The position numbers and the translations under genes were made by a program. Positions 8,499-15,235 of a stretch of DNA of 15,647 nt are shown piece after piece. The notes under the pieces were generated by a model. It was not told where the DNA came from and made no database searches. It was given only the letters and a program-made list of their open reading frames with translations. This DNA is from Solirubrobacteraceae bacterium. GTDB taxonomy: Bacteria > Actinomycetota > Thermoleophilia > Solirubrobacterales > Solirubrobacteraceae. How positions within the stretch are numbered: position 1 is the stretch's first letter; the number at the start of each line of letters is the position of its first letter. The DNA lies in assembly GCA_016462625.1 (NCBI GenBank), contig JAEMSV010000085.1, positions 1 through 15,647 on the forward strand, read 5' to 3'.

Positions 8499-8812
8499 CC
8501 CTGTGGATAGCCGTTCGCCGACATCGTCAGGAACGGCGAGAGCCCTGGCCGCAGCAGGCCGAGAGGCCGCAGCACGACGTCGTCGCGTGAGCAGTGAGCT
8601 GATGCTCGAGGTGTCGCTGACCGATGCCGTCTGTGGTCGCTTCAGTGGATCCGAGCACCTCGACGCCCGGCGACGATCTGGTCGAGCACGCGCGGGTCGC
8701 CGTCGCATGTGGCAGTGGAGGCGCGCATGAGTGACCACGAAGTCCTCACTTCGGACCCGAGACGACCTGCGACGCGTCGACCCGACGCTGCGGGTCATCG
8801 AGGTCTGACGTC
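8499..8812. other. Gene-poor spacer after the HNH gene
   Basis: No reading frame here looks like a real gene; the open frames are low-complexity arginine-rich shadows. It holds a 7-bp stem hairpin at 8510-8537 and a 6-bp one at 8738-8753 (CGAAGT / ACTTCG, 4-base loop). A 25-codon GTG frame at 8731-8808 ends in VIEV just before the Lsr2-like relic and may be its damaged upstream part, but similarity there is not clear. The stretch looks like decayed sequence rather than a regulatory region. Confidence 0.4.
8510..8537 (+). terminator. Candidate terminator hairpin after HNH gene
   Basis: GCCGTTC (8510-8516) and GAACGGC (8531-8537) are exact reverse complements around a 14-base loop, starting 12 bases after the HNH stop. 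No T-run follows, so termination is only plausible. Confidence 0.35.
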
Positions 8813-8875
8813 GTCTCCGATCGCGGCCGGATCCCGCGCGCGGTGGTCGACGCCTTCGAGGCGTCCCGCGGCTGA
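8813..8875 (+). pseudogene. Relic of an Lsr2 C-terminal DNA-binding domain
   Basis: One frame reads VSDRGRIPRAVVDAFEASRG and then stops (TGA 8873-8875). This closely resembles the end of Lsr2, the actinobacterial nucleoid-associated xenogeneic silencer, whose RGR motif enters the AT-rich minor groove and whose proteins end in a similar RGRIP...A-Y-A helix. Immediately upstream, ATCGAGGTC (I-E-V) is in another frame and is followed by TGA. Removing the ten bases TGACGTCGTC (8806-8815) would join it as IEV-SDRGRIP, the usual family wording. No N-terminal dimerisation domain of Lsr2 is found upstream, so this is a fragment, not a working gene. It ends four bases before the Nudix gene. Recognition is by eye from a 20-residue stretch. 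Confidence 0.55.
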
Positions 8876-8879
8876 GCCG

Positions 8880-9281
8880 CTACCCGTCCGCGAGGTCGAG
8901 CTGGATTCTCGCGACCGCCGGGACGTCCGCCGGCGCCCAGTCGAGGTCCTCGAGGTCCTGGGGCGCCACCCAGCGGACCTCCGCGTGCTCGGTCGGCTGC
9001 GGTTCGCCCCCGACCAGCTCGCAGTAGTACGTCGTGAGCGTGATCGTGGCGAAGTCGTAGGCGTACGTCGTCCGCTCGACCTGGTCGCCGACCCGGACCC
9101 GGCAGCGGAGCTCCTCGGAGATCTCCCGCTCCAGAGCGTCGCGGGGCGACTCGTCCGGCTCGACCTTGCCGCCCGGGAACTCCCACAGGTAGGGCAGTGC
9201 GGCGGAGGGACCTCGCTGCGCGCAGAGGACCGACCCGTCCCTGACGATGACCGCTCCGACGACCTCGATGTGCTGGGGCAA
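8880..9281 (-). CDS. mutT: MutT-type Nudix hydrolase (probable 8-oxo-dGTP diphosphatase)
   Basis: A 133-residue single-domain Nudix protein. The Nudix box is G38-x5-E44-x7-R52-E53-I-S-E56-E57, with the metal-binding glutamates intact. The motif before it, LWEFPGGKVE (32-41), is that of MutT, which removes 8-oxo-dGTP from the nucleotide pool; the position that is usually Gly at the end of the box is R59 here. The overall order and the late WVAPQDLEDLDW also fit MutT. The start is TTG at 9281-9279, because no ATG or GTG fits the N-terminus of the family; AAAGG lies six bases upstream on the minus strand. Substrate cannot be proved from sequence: CTP pyrophosphohydrolase-like or 5-methyl-dCTP-cleaving relatives look similar. 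Divergent from the secreted-protein gene with 82 bases between. Confidence 0.88.
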   Translation of the reverse strand: MPQHIEVVGAVIVRDGSVLCAQRGPSAALPYLWEFPGGKVEPDESPRDALEREISEELRCRVRVGDQVERTTYAYDFATITLTTYYCELVGGEPQPTEHAEVRWVAPQDLEDLDWAPADVPAVARIQLDLADG

Positions 9282-9363
9282 CTGGTGCCTTTCGTCCCTG
9301 CCTGCCGCGCCGATGAGTGCCTACGATGGCGCAAAGCCAATCTCGACGTCCCCGGGAGCATCG

Positions 9364-9924
9364 ATGAGCCGCTACCCCCGCACCTTCCGTAGTCTGGCGG
9401 CCACCACTGTCGCCGCCGCACTGGTCGTCGGCTTCGCGCCGACCGCGCTGGCCGCGCAGACCAAGCTCGTCGTCGACGACCCGGTCGAGCCGGGCAAGGC
9501 CTACGACATCGTCAAGCTCGTGCTGAAGAGCCAGAAGACCGAGACGACCAACGCCAAGGTCGTCGTCAAGCACGGCCGCGAGGTCGAGGTCGGCGACTCG
9601 ATCGACGTCTGGTTCAACATCGACACGGACGCCGAGCCGGACGTCCACCTGGTCGGCGACTCGTTCTCGGAGTACACGGTCTTCGAGACAACCTCGTTCG
9701 ACGCGGATGACGACGGCAAGGACATCTCCAGGCGCGGCTGCATGGACCTCAAGATGACCGGCTTCAAGTCGATCGTCCGGTTCGACCCGAAGTGCCTCAA
9801 GGCCGGCGCGAAGTTCGCCGTGTCCGTGAAGACCTCGCGGACCGACAAGCCTGCGGGCAAGGCCGACTACGTGCCGGCGCCGGAGACCTTCACCAAGAAG
9901 GTGCTGAGCGGCCCGCTCGCCTGA
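9364..9924 (+). CDS. Secreted protein of unknown function
   Basis: A 186-residue protein I do not recognise. It has a classical signal peptide: basic start (R3, R6, R9), hydrophobic core at about 11-25 and a cleavage site APTALA-AQ after A30. The mature part (about 155 residues) is polar and rich in Lys, Asp, Val and Thr with an alternating beta-like pattern, and has just two cysteines (C126, C144) that could form one disulfide. There is no lipobox, cell-wall sorting motif or transmembrane segment after the signal. I chose the ATG at 9364 because CGGGAG lies five bases before it and the signal peptide begins there; the in-frame ATG at 9247 would add 39 residues that lie opposite the Nudix start. 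TACGAT at 9322-9327 fits a -10. Confidence 0.8.
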   Translation: MSRYPRTFRSLAATTVAAALVVGFAPTALAAQTKLVVDDPVEPGKAYDIVKLVLKSQKTETTNAKVVVKHGREVEVGDSIDVWFNIDTDAEPDVHLVGDSFSEYTVFETTSFDADDDGKDISRRGCMDLKMTGFKSIVRFDPKCLKAGAKFAVSVKTSRTDKPAGKADYVPAPETFTKKVLSGPLA

Positions 9925-9940
9925 GCTCCAGCCGCGCCTG

Positions 9941-9956
9941 ACCCGCTCCAGCGGGT
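9941..9956 (+). terminator. Short hairpin between secreted-protein gene and uvrA-like gene
   Basis: ACCCGC / GCGGGT, a perfect 6-bp stem with a 4-base TCCA loop, sits 17 bases after one stop and 10 bases before the next GTG. No T-run follows. It could be a weak terminator or could affect translation start of the uvrA-like gene. Confidence 0.3.
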
Positions 9957-9966
9957 ACAGGCCATC

Positions 9967-12462
9967 GTGACCACAGCCGCGGACGACCACTTCGTGCACG
10001 TCCGGGGGGCCTCGGAGAACAACCTGCGGTCCGTCGACGTCGACATCCCGCGCGACGCCATGGTCGCGTTCACGGGCGTCTCCGGGTCGGGCAAGTCCTC
10101 GCTCGCCTTCGGCACGTTGTACGCCGAGGCGCAGCGCCGCTACTTCGAGTCGGTCGCGCCCTACGCCCGCCGGCTGCTGCAGCAGGTCGGGGCCCCGCAC
10201 GTCCAGGAGATCAGCGGGCTGCCGCCCGCCGTCGCCCTGCAGCAGAGAAGGGGCGCCCCCAGCTCGCGGTCGAGCGTCGGCACCATCACCACGCTCTCCA
10301 ACCTGCTGCGGATGCTCTACTCCCGCGCCGGGACCTACCCGAAGGGCGCACCGAGGCTGGAGGCGGAGTCCTTCTCGCCCAACACCGCCGCCGGCGCCTG
10401 CCCGCGCTGCCACGGCCTGGGTGTCGTCCACGACGTCGCGGAGGACCTGCTGGTCCCGGACGACTCGCTGAGCATCCGTGAGGGCGCGATCGCGGCCTGG
10501 CCCGGCGCGTGGCAGGGCGCCAACCTGCGCAGCATCGTCTCCGGGCTCGGCATCGACCTCGACAAGCCCTGGCGCCGGCTGCGCAAGCGGGACCGGGACT
10601 GGCTGCTCTACACCGACGAGCAGCCGTCAGTGCTCATCGAGCCCGAGCGCGACCGCATCGACCACGGCTACTACGGCAAGTTCTGGAGCGCCCGCAAGCA
10701 CCTCATGCACACGCTGTCCGACAGCAAGAGCGAGCGGATGCGCGAGCGGGCGCTGCGGTTCATGCGCAGTGTGACCTGTCCCGAGTGCGAGGGCGCGGGG
10801 CTGCGCCCGGAGGCGGTCGCGGTCAGCTATGCGGGGCACTCGATCGCCGAGGTCAACGCGATGACGCTGACGCGGCTGGTCGACCTGCTCCGGCCGGTCG
10901 CCGAGCTCGAGGAGGCGGGCGCCGCCGTCTCGAGCGCGGAGTCCGGCGAGACGACCGAGGTCGCCGTACGGATCTCCGCCGACCTGGTCGCCCGCATCGA
11001 GGTGCTCCTCGACCTCGGCCTCGGCTACCTCAGCCTCGGCCGCAGCTCGACGACCCTGTCGCCGGGCGAGGCGCAGCGGCTGCGGATCGCGACGCAGCTC
11101 CGCTCGGGGCTGTTCGGGGTCGTCTACGTCCTCGACGAGCCGTCGGCGGGGCTGCACCCGGCCGACGCCGAGCCGCTGCTCCAGGTGCTCGACCGGCTGA
11201 AGGCCTCGGGCAACTCGCTGTTCGTGGTGGAGCACGACATGGACGTCGTACGCCGCGCCGACTGGGTCGTCGACATCGGTCCCGGCGCCGGGGAGGGCGG
11301 CGGACGCGTGCTCTACAGCGGGCCCGTGCCGGGTCTGGAGACCGTGGAGGAGTCGGCCACGGGTGCGCACCTGTTCGGGCGCGCCGAGGTCCTCCAGCGC
11401 GAGCCGCGTACCCCGCACGGCTGGCTGCACCTGCGCGGGGTGAACCGGCACAACCTGCAGGAAGTCTCCGTCGACGTACCGCTCTGCGTGCTCACGGCCG
11501 TGACGGGGGTGTCCGGGTCGGGCAAGTCCACGCTGGTCACCCAGGTCCTCGCGGAGCTGGTGCGCGGCCACCTCGGCCAGGCGCCCGACGACCCCGACGA
11601 CGCCGACGACACCGCGCTGGAGGTCGACGTCGACGACGCGACCGGGCTCGAGGCGTTCGACCGGCTGGTGCGCGTGGACCAGCGTCCGATCGGGCGCACC
11701 CCGAGGTCCAACCTGGCGACGTACACCGGCATGTTCGACGCGGTCCGCAAGCTCTTCGCGCAGACCGACCTGGCTCGCAGGCGCGGCTACCCGCCCGGCC
11801 GGTTCTCCTTCAACGTCGCCGAGGGCCGCTGCGAGACCTGTCAGGGGGAGGGGTTCGTGGCGGTCGAGCTGCTGTTCCTCCCGGGCACCTACGCCGCCTG
11901 CCCGGCCTGTCACGGCGCCCGCTACAACCCGGCGACCCTCGAGGTGACGTACGCCGGCAAGAACATCGCGCAGGTGCTGGCGATGTCGGTCGACGAGGCC
12001 GCGACCTTCCTGAGCGACGTGCCCGCCGCCGCGCGCAGCCTGGAGACCCTGCGGGACGTCGGGCTGGGCTACCTGCGGCTCGGCCAGCCGGCGACCGAGC
12101 TCAGCGGCGGCGAGGCGCAGCGGATCAAGCTCGCCACCGAGCTCCAGCGAGCCCGCCGCGGACACGCGCTCTACGTCCTGGACGAGCCGACCACCGGGCT
12201 GCACCCCGCCGACGTCGCGCTGCTGCTCAGGCAGCTCCACCGCCTCGTGGACAACGGCAACACCGTGGTGCTGGTCGAGCACGACCTGGACACCGTGGTC
12301 ACCGCCGACTGGGTCATCGACCTGGGCCCGGGTGGCGGGGACGCGGGCGGCCGGGTGGTCGCCTCGGGAACTCCTGCCGAGGTGGCGAGGGCGGAGGGCA
12401 GCGCGACCGCGCCCTACCTGGCGCGGCGGCTGCTCAGCCGCCGAGGATCCCCGGCGCGCTAG
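9967..12462 (+). CDS. UvrA-like excinuclease ATPase of the UvrA2/DrrC type, lacking the UvrB-binding domain
   Basis: An 831-residue tandem ABC ATPase of the UvrA family. First half: Walker A SGSGKS with K43, zinc cysteines C145-PR-C148 and C271-PE-C274, signature LSPGEAQR from 364, Walker B LDEPSAG at about 390. Second half: Walker A with K520, C622-ET-C625 and C645-PA-C648, signature LSGGEAQR at 712-719, Walker B LDEPTTG. Canonical UvrA is about 940-970 residues; here the YSRAG motif runs almost directly into the ACPRC zinc module, so the first zinc finger and the UvrB-binding domain are missing. That is the mark of UvrA2 and DrrC-type proteins, linked to DNA-damage tolerance and to resistance against DNA-binding drugs. 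GTG start at 9967 is favoured by the N-terminus; the Shine-Dalgarno site is weak. Its last 29 bases overlap the convergent lipoprotein gene. No biosynthetic cluster is in view. Confidence 0.9.
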   Translation: MTTAADDHFVHVRGASENNLRSVDVDIPRDAMVAFTGVSGSGKSSLAFGTLYAEAQRRYFESVAPYARRLLQQVGAPHVQEISGLPPAVALQQRRGAPSSRSSVGTITTLSNLLRMLYSRAGTYPKGAPRLEAESFSPNTAAGACPRCHGLGVVHDVAEDLLVPDDSLSIREGAIAAWPGAWQGANLRSIVSGLGIDLDKPWRRLRKRDRDWLLYTDEQPSVLIEPERDRIDHGYYGKFWSARKHLMHTLSDSKSERMRERALRFMRSVTCPECEGAGLRPEAVAVSYAGHSIAEVNAMTLTRLVDLLRPVAELEEAGAAVSSAESGETTEVAVRISADLVARIEVLLDLGLGYLSLGRSSTTLSPGEAQRLRIATQLRSGLFGVVYVLDEPSAGLHPADAEPLLQVLDRLKASGNSLFVVEHDMDVVRRADWVVDIGPGAGEGGGRVLYSGPVPGLETVEESATGAHLFGRAEVLQREPRTPHGWLHLRGVNRHNLQEVSVDVPLCVLTAVTGVSGSGKSTLVTQVLAELVRGHLGQAPDDPDDADDTALEVDVDDATGLEAFDRLVRVDQRPIGRTPRSNLATYTGMFDAVRKLFAQTDLARRRGYPPGRFSFNVAEGRCETCQGEGFVAVELLFLPGTYAACPACHGARYNPATLEVTYAGKNIAQVLAMSVDEAATFLSDVPAAARSLETLRDVGLGYLRLGQPATELSGGEAQRIKLATELQRARRGHALYVLDEPTTGLHPADVALLLRQLHRLVDNGNTVVLVEHDLDTVVTADWVIDLGPGGGDAGGRVVASGTPAEVARAEGSATAPYLARRLLSRRGSPAR

Positions 12463-13318
12463 CGAGGAACTGCTCGATCGTCGTCGGCGTGCGCTCGATC
12501 GGCACCCGCACCGGCGGCGTCGAGCTCGGTAGCGGGGCCGGCACGTCGACCGGGACCTGGTCGGCGGCGACCTGGACCAGCCGGTCGGCGGCGATCTCGG
12601 TGTAGGGCGCCAGCAGCTCGTTGTCCTCGGTGACGCCGATGCTGAGCAGCATCACCATCGTGACGTTGCTGTCGATCCGGGCGATGGAGAAGCCCACGCC
12701 CAGCGGGACCTCCTGGCCCTCGAACGACCAGGTGCCGCCCCCGACCATGGCGAACTGGTCGTCCACGTCGTCGGTGGCCGTCTCGGTGTCCACCGTGACG
12801 TCGATGACGGTGCTCTCGGTGCCGTCCTCGGAGCTGTCCTCGAAGTGCGTGCATCCGTCGATGTCGTCGTAGAGCGCGCCGAACGCCGCCTCCGCGGTGG
12901 CCTCGTCGCCGAACGAGCTGACCTTGCTCGTGACGACCATGAGACGGACGTCGTCGACGAGCCAGTAGTCGATGTCGGCGTCGCCGATGGCCACGCCGTC
13001 GGGGTCGAGCCGGTCCTCGAACGAGACGTCGGCCTCGCAGCCGGTGGCCGTGTCGGCGGCGGGGTCCACGGGCTCGTCGTCACCGGAGGAGGTGTCCGCC
13101 TCGAACGCCGACCCGAGGTTGCCCTGCGACAGCAGCGCGAGCTCGGCGCGGGCGTCGTCGAGCACGGCGAACGACGCCGTCCGCGGGTTGAGCCGCGGCG
13201 ACTCCTCGGACGCCGCGTCGGGCTTGCGCTCGCTGCCGTCGGTCGTCGACTCGTCACCGCAGGCGGTGAGGAACAGGGCGAGGAGGAGGGCGGCGGAGAG
13301 ACCAGCGGTACGGCGCAC
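12434..13318 (-). CDS. Putative lipoprotein, possibly with a PknH-like sensor domain
   Basis: A 294-residue protein with a lipoprotein signal: RR start, hydrophobic core and lipobox L17-T-A-C20, so C20 should be lipidated and the protein held on the outer face of the membrane. An acidic, Ser/Thr-rich linker (about 21-45) follows. The exported domain has two further cysteines, C94 and C156, that may pair. The pattern LLSQGNLGSAFE, DGCTHFE and a late ITEIAADRL-like helix recalls the PknH-type extracellular sensor domain of actinobacterial lipoproteins, but this is a weak, by-eye likeness. The start is GTG at 13318-13316, with no clear Shine-Dalgarno site; the signal peptide fixes it. It is divergent from the second NERD gene (117 bases between), and its 3' end overlaps the uvrA-like gene by 29 bases tail to tail. 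Confidence 0.82.
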   Translation of the reverse strand: MRRTAGLSAALLLALFLTACGDESTTDGSERKPDAASEESPRLNPRTASFAVLDDARAELALLSQGNLGSAFEADTSSGDDEPVDPAADTATGCEADVSFEDRLDPDGVAIGDADIDYWLVDDVRLMVVTSKVSSFGDEATAEAAFGALYDDIDGCTHFEDSSEDGTESTVIDVTVDTETATDDVDDQFAMVGGGTWSFEGQEVPLGVGFSIARIDSNVTMVMLLSIGVTEDNELLAPYTEIAADRLVQVAADQVPVDVPAPLPSSTPPVRVPIERTPTTIEQFLASAPGILGG

Positions 13319-13400
13319 GGGGCCAGTGTGGTGGATCCGCCTGGTGCAGACCAGTACCGGCCAGTTGCGGCGTTCCCGGGACGGGCCCGGCCCGGCTCCC

Positions 13401-13420
13401 TAACGTAACCGTGGGTAACC
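13401..13420 (+). promoter_or_regulatory. Candidate -10 and paired GTAACC repeat upstream of the second NERD gene
   Basis: TAACGT at 13401-13406 fits a TANNNT -10 element, about 30 bases before the GTG start. GTAACC occurs twice, at 13405-13410 and 13415-13420, exactly ten bases apart, so both copies face the same side of the helix and could form an operator overlapping the transcription start. No convincing -35 is seen. Confidence 0.35.
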
Positions 13421-13435
13421 ACCTCGGGAGGCCCA

Positions 13436-14194
13436 GTGGCAGACAACTACGCGATGGACGCGACGCAGCGGCGCCGCGCCAGGCCTGCCCGCGCCCCCGT
13501 CGTCGGCGACGCCGAGGCCCTGCGGATCGAGGCCCAGCACCGCACCACGGACGCTCTCGAGGCGCTCGACCCCGGCGTCTGGACGGTCATCGAGGAACTC
13601 CAGTGGCCCGGCGGCCGCTACGGCAACGTCGACCACGTGGTGGTGGGCCCGTCCGGCGTCTACGTCGTCGACACCAAGAACTGGACCGGGGACGTGGCCG
13701 TCTACGGCGGCCGGCTCCGCTACGAGGGCGTCACCCACGACTCCGTGGTCGCCCACCTGACCGAGGCCGCGGCCGCGGTCGCCCTGCTGACCCCGGGCGT
13801 CCCGCAGCAGCTCATCAGGCCGGTGCTCTGCGTGGCCGGCGGCGAGGGGCTGGCCACCCACGTCGCGGGCCTGCTGGTCTGCTCACCCGACACCCTGGCG
13901 GCGACGCTCGAGTCGCGCGTGCACAGCATGTCCACCCACCAGATCACGATCGCCTCCGGTCAGCTCCGCGACCACCTCCACGACCAGGGCCTGGTCAAGG
14001 TCGCGGCCCGGGCCGGCCAGCACCACGTGAAGCGGGCCAAGCGCGGCCCCGCCCGGCCGATGAAGGGCGTCCCGGTCATCCGGATCGCGATCGCGGCCTG
14101 GTTCGGCGCGACGCTGGTCCTGGCGCCGCACGTGTTCACCGACACCTACGACACCATCCACGACAAGGTCGAGGAACAGATCGACAAGCGCTGA
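13436..14194 (+). CDS. Second NERD-domain protein with C-terminal membrane anchor
   Basis: A 252-residue NERD protein: NVDHVV with D66 and VVDTKNWTG with D79 and K81 form the putative PD-(D/E)xK core, numbered identically to the protein at 6144. From W49 to G85, 24 of 37 residues are identical between the two. The canonical G-E before the core is not kept here (IEAQHR at 31-36), though E32 may take its place. A basic stretch (KRAKRGPARPMKG, about 198-211) precedes one hydrophobic helix at about 212-231, and an acidic/basic amphipathic tail follows. The GTG start is set by GGGAGG at 13426-13431, four bases upstream. GC is typical of the window, so this looks like a resident gene. It heads a run with the DksA-like gene 19 bases later. 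Function, including nuclease activity, is unproven. Confidence 0.87.
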   Translation: MADNYAMDATQRRRARPARAPVVGDAEALRIEAQHRTTDALEALDPGVWTVIEELQWPGGRYGNVDHVVVGPSGVYVVDTKNWTGDVAVYGGRLRYEGVTHDSVVAHLTEAAAAVALLTPGVPQQLIRPVLCVAGGEGLATHVAGLLVCSPDTLAATLESRVHSMSTHQITIASGQLRDHLHDQGLVKVAARAGQHHVKRAKRGPARPMKGVPVIRIAIAAWFGATLVLAPHVFTDTYDTIHDKVEEQIDKR

Positions 14195-14213
14195 CCCGGG
14201 TACCTGCCCGCAC

Positions 14214-14558
14214 GTGACGCCCGAGACCGCCCGCGCCCTGCTCGACGCCGAGCAGCGGCGTACGGAGCAACGGCTCGCGCAGCTGCGCGACGACCATCGC
14301 GGGTTCGTCGAGGCCTCGCGCGACACGAACGCCGACGACGAGCACGACCCGGAGGGGACGACGATCGCCTTCGAGCGCTCGCAGGTCGGCGCGCTCGTGC
14401 GTCAGGCCGAGACCCATCTCCACGAGCTCGACGCGGCTCGTGAACGCCTCACGTCCGGGACGTACGGAGCCTGCGAGCGCTGCGGTGCCGAGCTCCCCGA
14501 CGGCCGGCTCGAGGCGCGGCCCACGGCCCGGCTCTGCGTCGCCTGCGTCGACCGCTGA
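14214..14558 (+). CDS. DksA/TraR-type C4 zinc-finger protein
   Basis: A 114-residue protein with an N-terminal charged helical part (about 5-80) and a C-terminal zinc finger, C87-x2-C90-x17-C108-x2-C111. The motif DDEHDPEG (41-48) at the tip of the helical hairpin is typical of actinobacterial members; in DksA the tip acidic residues enter the RNA polymerase secondary channel. It probably binds RNA polymerase and alters transcription under stress, but the small actinobacterial relatives are poorly studied. The start is GTG at 14214, 19 bases after the NERD stop, with no clear Shine-Dalgarno site, so translation may depend on coupling with the NERD gene. An alternative start inside the helix cannot be excluded. 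Confidence 0.87.
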   Translation: MTPETARALLDAEQRRTEQRLAQLRDDHRGFVEASRDTNADDEHDPEGTTIAFERSQVGALVRQAETHLHELDAARERLTSGTYGACERCGAELPDGRLEARPTARLCVACVDR

Positions 14559-14651
14559 GGAGCTCTCGATTCACCCCGAAGGAGGGGGCATGCCTCCCCG
14601 GGCCGTGGATACCACCCAGAAAGAGGGACACCCACACCTCGAGGAGGAGCA

Positions 14652-15083
14652 ATGACCACGGCACGCGAAATCATGAGCGGCGGCGCCGAGTGCGCCCAGG
14701 TCACCGACACGGTGCAGCAGGCCGCTCAGAAGATGAAGGACCTCGGCGTCGGCGCCCTGCCGATCTGCGGGGAGGACAACCGGCTCAAGGGCATGATCAC
14801 CGACCGCGACATCGTGCTCACCTGCGTCGCCGGTGGTCACGACGTCACGCAGATGACGGTCGAGGAGTACGCCGGCGACGAGGTCGTCACCATCGGCGCT
14901 GACGACTCCGTCGAGGAGGCCCTGGCCACGATGAGCAAGCACGGCGTACGCCGGCTGCCGGTCGTCGACGGCCACGACCTGGTCGGCATGGTCAGCCAGG
15001 CCGACATCGCCCGCAACCTGCCCGAGGACAAGGTCGGCGACCTCGTCGAGGCCATCTCGTCGGCGCCGGCTGACGCCGCATGA
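14652..15083 (+). CDS. hrp1: Twin-CBS-domain protein resembling hypoxic response protein 1
   Basis: A 143-residue protein made of two CBS motifs (about 7-58 and 72-125), with GMITDRDIV closing the first and GMVSQADIA the second. Its start MTTAREIM, the motif GALPICG, the ending ADIARNLPE and its exact length match M. tuberculosis HRP1 (Rv2626c), a DosR-regulated dormancy protein. C14 and C39, the pair reported to form a disulfide in HRP1, are both present. CBS pairs usually bind adenosine nucleotides, though the ligand of HRP1 is unsettled. GAGGAGGAG at 14641-14649 gives a strong Shine-Dalgarno site. The 93-base gap from the DksA-like gene contains a small GGAGG/CCTCC inverted repeat (14581-14597) and no clear DosR box. 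The stop codon overlaps the next ATG. Confidence 0.9.
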   Translation: MTTAREIMSGGAECAQVTDTVQQAAQKMKDLGVGALPICGEDNRLKGMITDRDIVLTCVAGGHDVTQMTVEEYAGDEVVTIGADDSVEEALATMSKHGVRRLPVVDGHDLVGMVSQADIARNLPEDKVGDLVEAISSAPADAA

Positions 15084-15229
15084 GCGGCACGGGCGAGGCG
15101 CCGGGCGACCAGGACTCCGAACCCGCCTCGACGCCTACCGGTGCCGCCGCCGAGGGCGACGGCACCATCGGCGAGGACGACGAGGCCGAGGACCAGGATG
15201 CCGGTCCGGCGACCGAGCCCCCGGACTGA
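15080..15229 (+). CDS. Small acidic protein, 49 residues, translationally coupled to the CBS gene
   Basis: The ATG at 15080-15082 overlaps the CBS stop in ATGA, the classic arrangement for coupled translation. The 49 residues are rich in Glu, Asp, Gly, Ala and Pro (for example GEDDEAEDQD at 31-40), have no cysteine, aromatic residue or hydrophobic segment, and are probably disordered. I do not recognise a family. It ends six bases before the stop of the convergent DUF4234 gene. Composition this acidic could arise by chance in high-GC DNA, but the overlap and the immediate end before the next gene support a real gene. Confidence 0.55.
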   Translation: MSGTGEAPGDQDSEPASTPTGAAAEGDGTIGEDDEAEDQDAGPATEPPD

Positions 15230-15235
15230 ACCAGC

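Noticed and set aside
7326..8798. 490-codon minus-strand frame opposite the HNH gene
   Set aside because: Antisense shadow of the DUF222/HNH gene; Val/Leu/Gly/Arg-rich with no domain, and the plus-strand frame has an intact HNH site.
9247..9363. Longer N-terminus for the secreted protein from the ATG at 9247
   Set aside because: It would bury the signal peptide 39 residues in and overlap the Nudix start; the ATG at 9364 has its own Shine-Dalgarno site.
8746..10431. 561-codon minus-strand open frame spanning the Nudix, secreted-protein and uvrA-like genes
   Set aside because: It crosses three well-supported genes, two of them on the opposite strand, and its translation is low-complexity.
10509..12605. 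698-codon plus-strand and 551-codon minus-strand frames inside the uvrA-like gene
   Set aside because: Shadows of the UvrA-like reading frame; the motifs of that family are all in the 9967 frame.
14581..14597. GGAGG / CCTCC inverted repeat between the DksA-like and HRP1-like genes, considered as a terminator or DosR box
   Set aside because: Only a 5-bp stem with a 7-base loop, no T-run, and it does not match the DosR palindrome.
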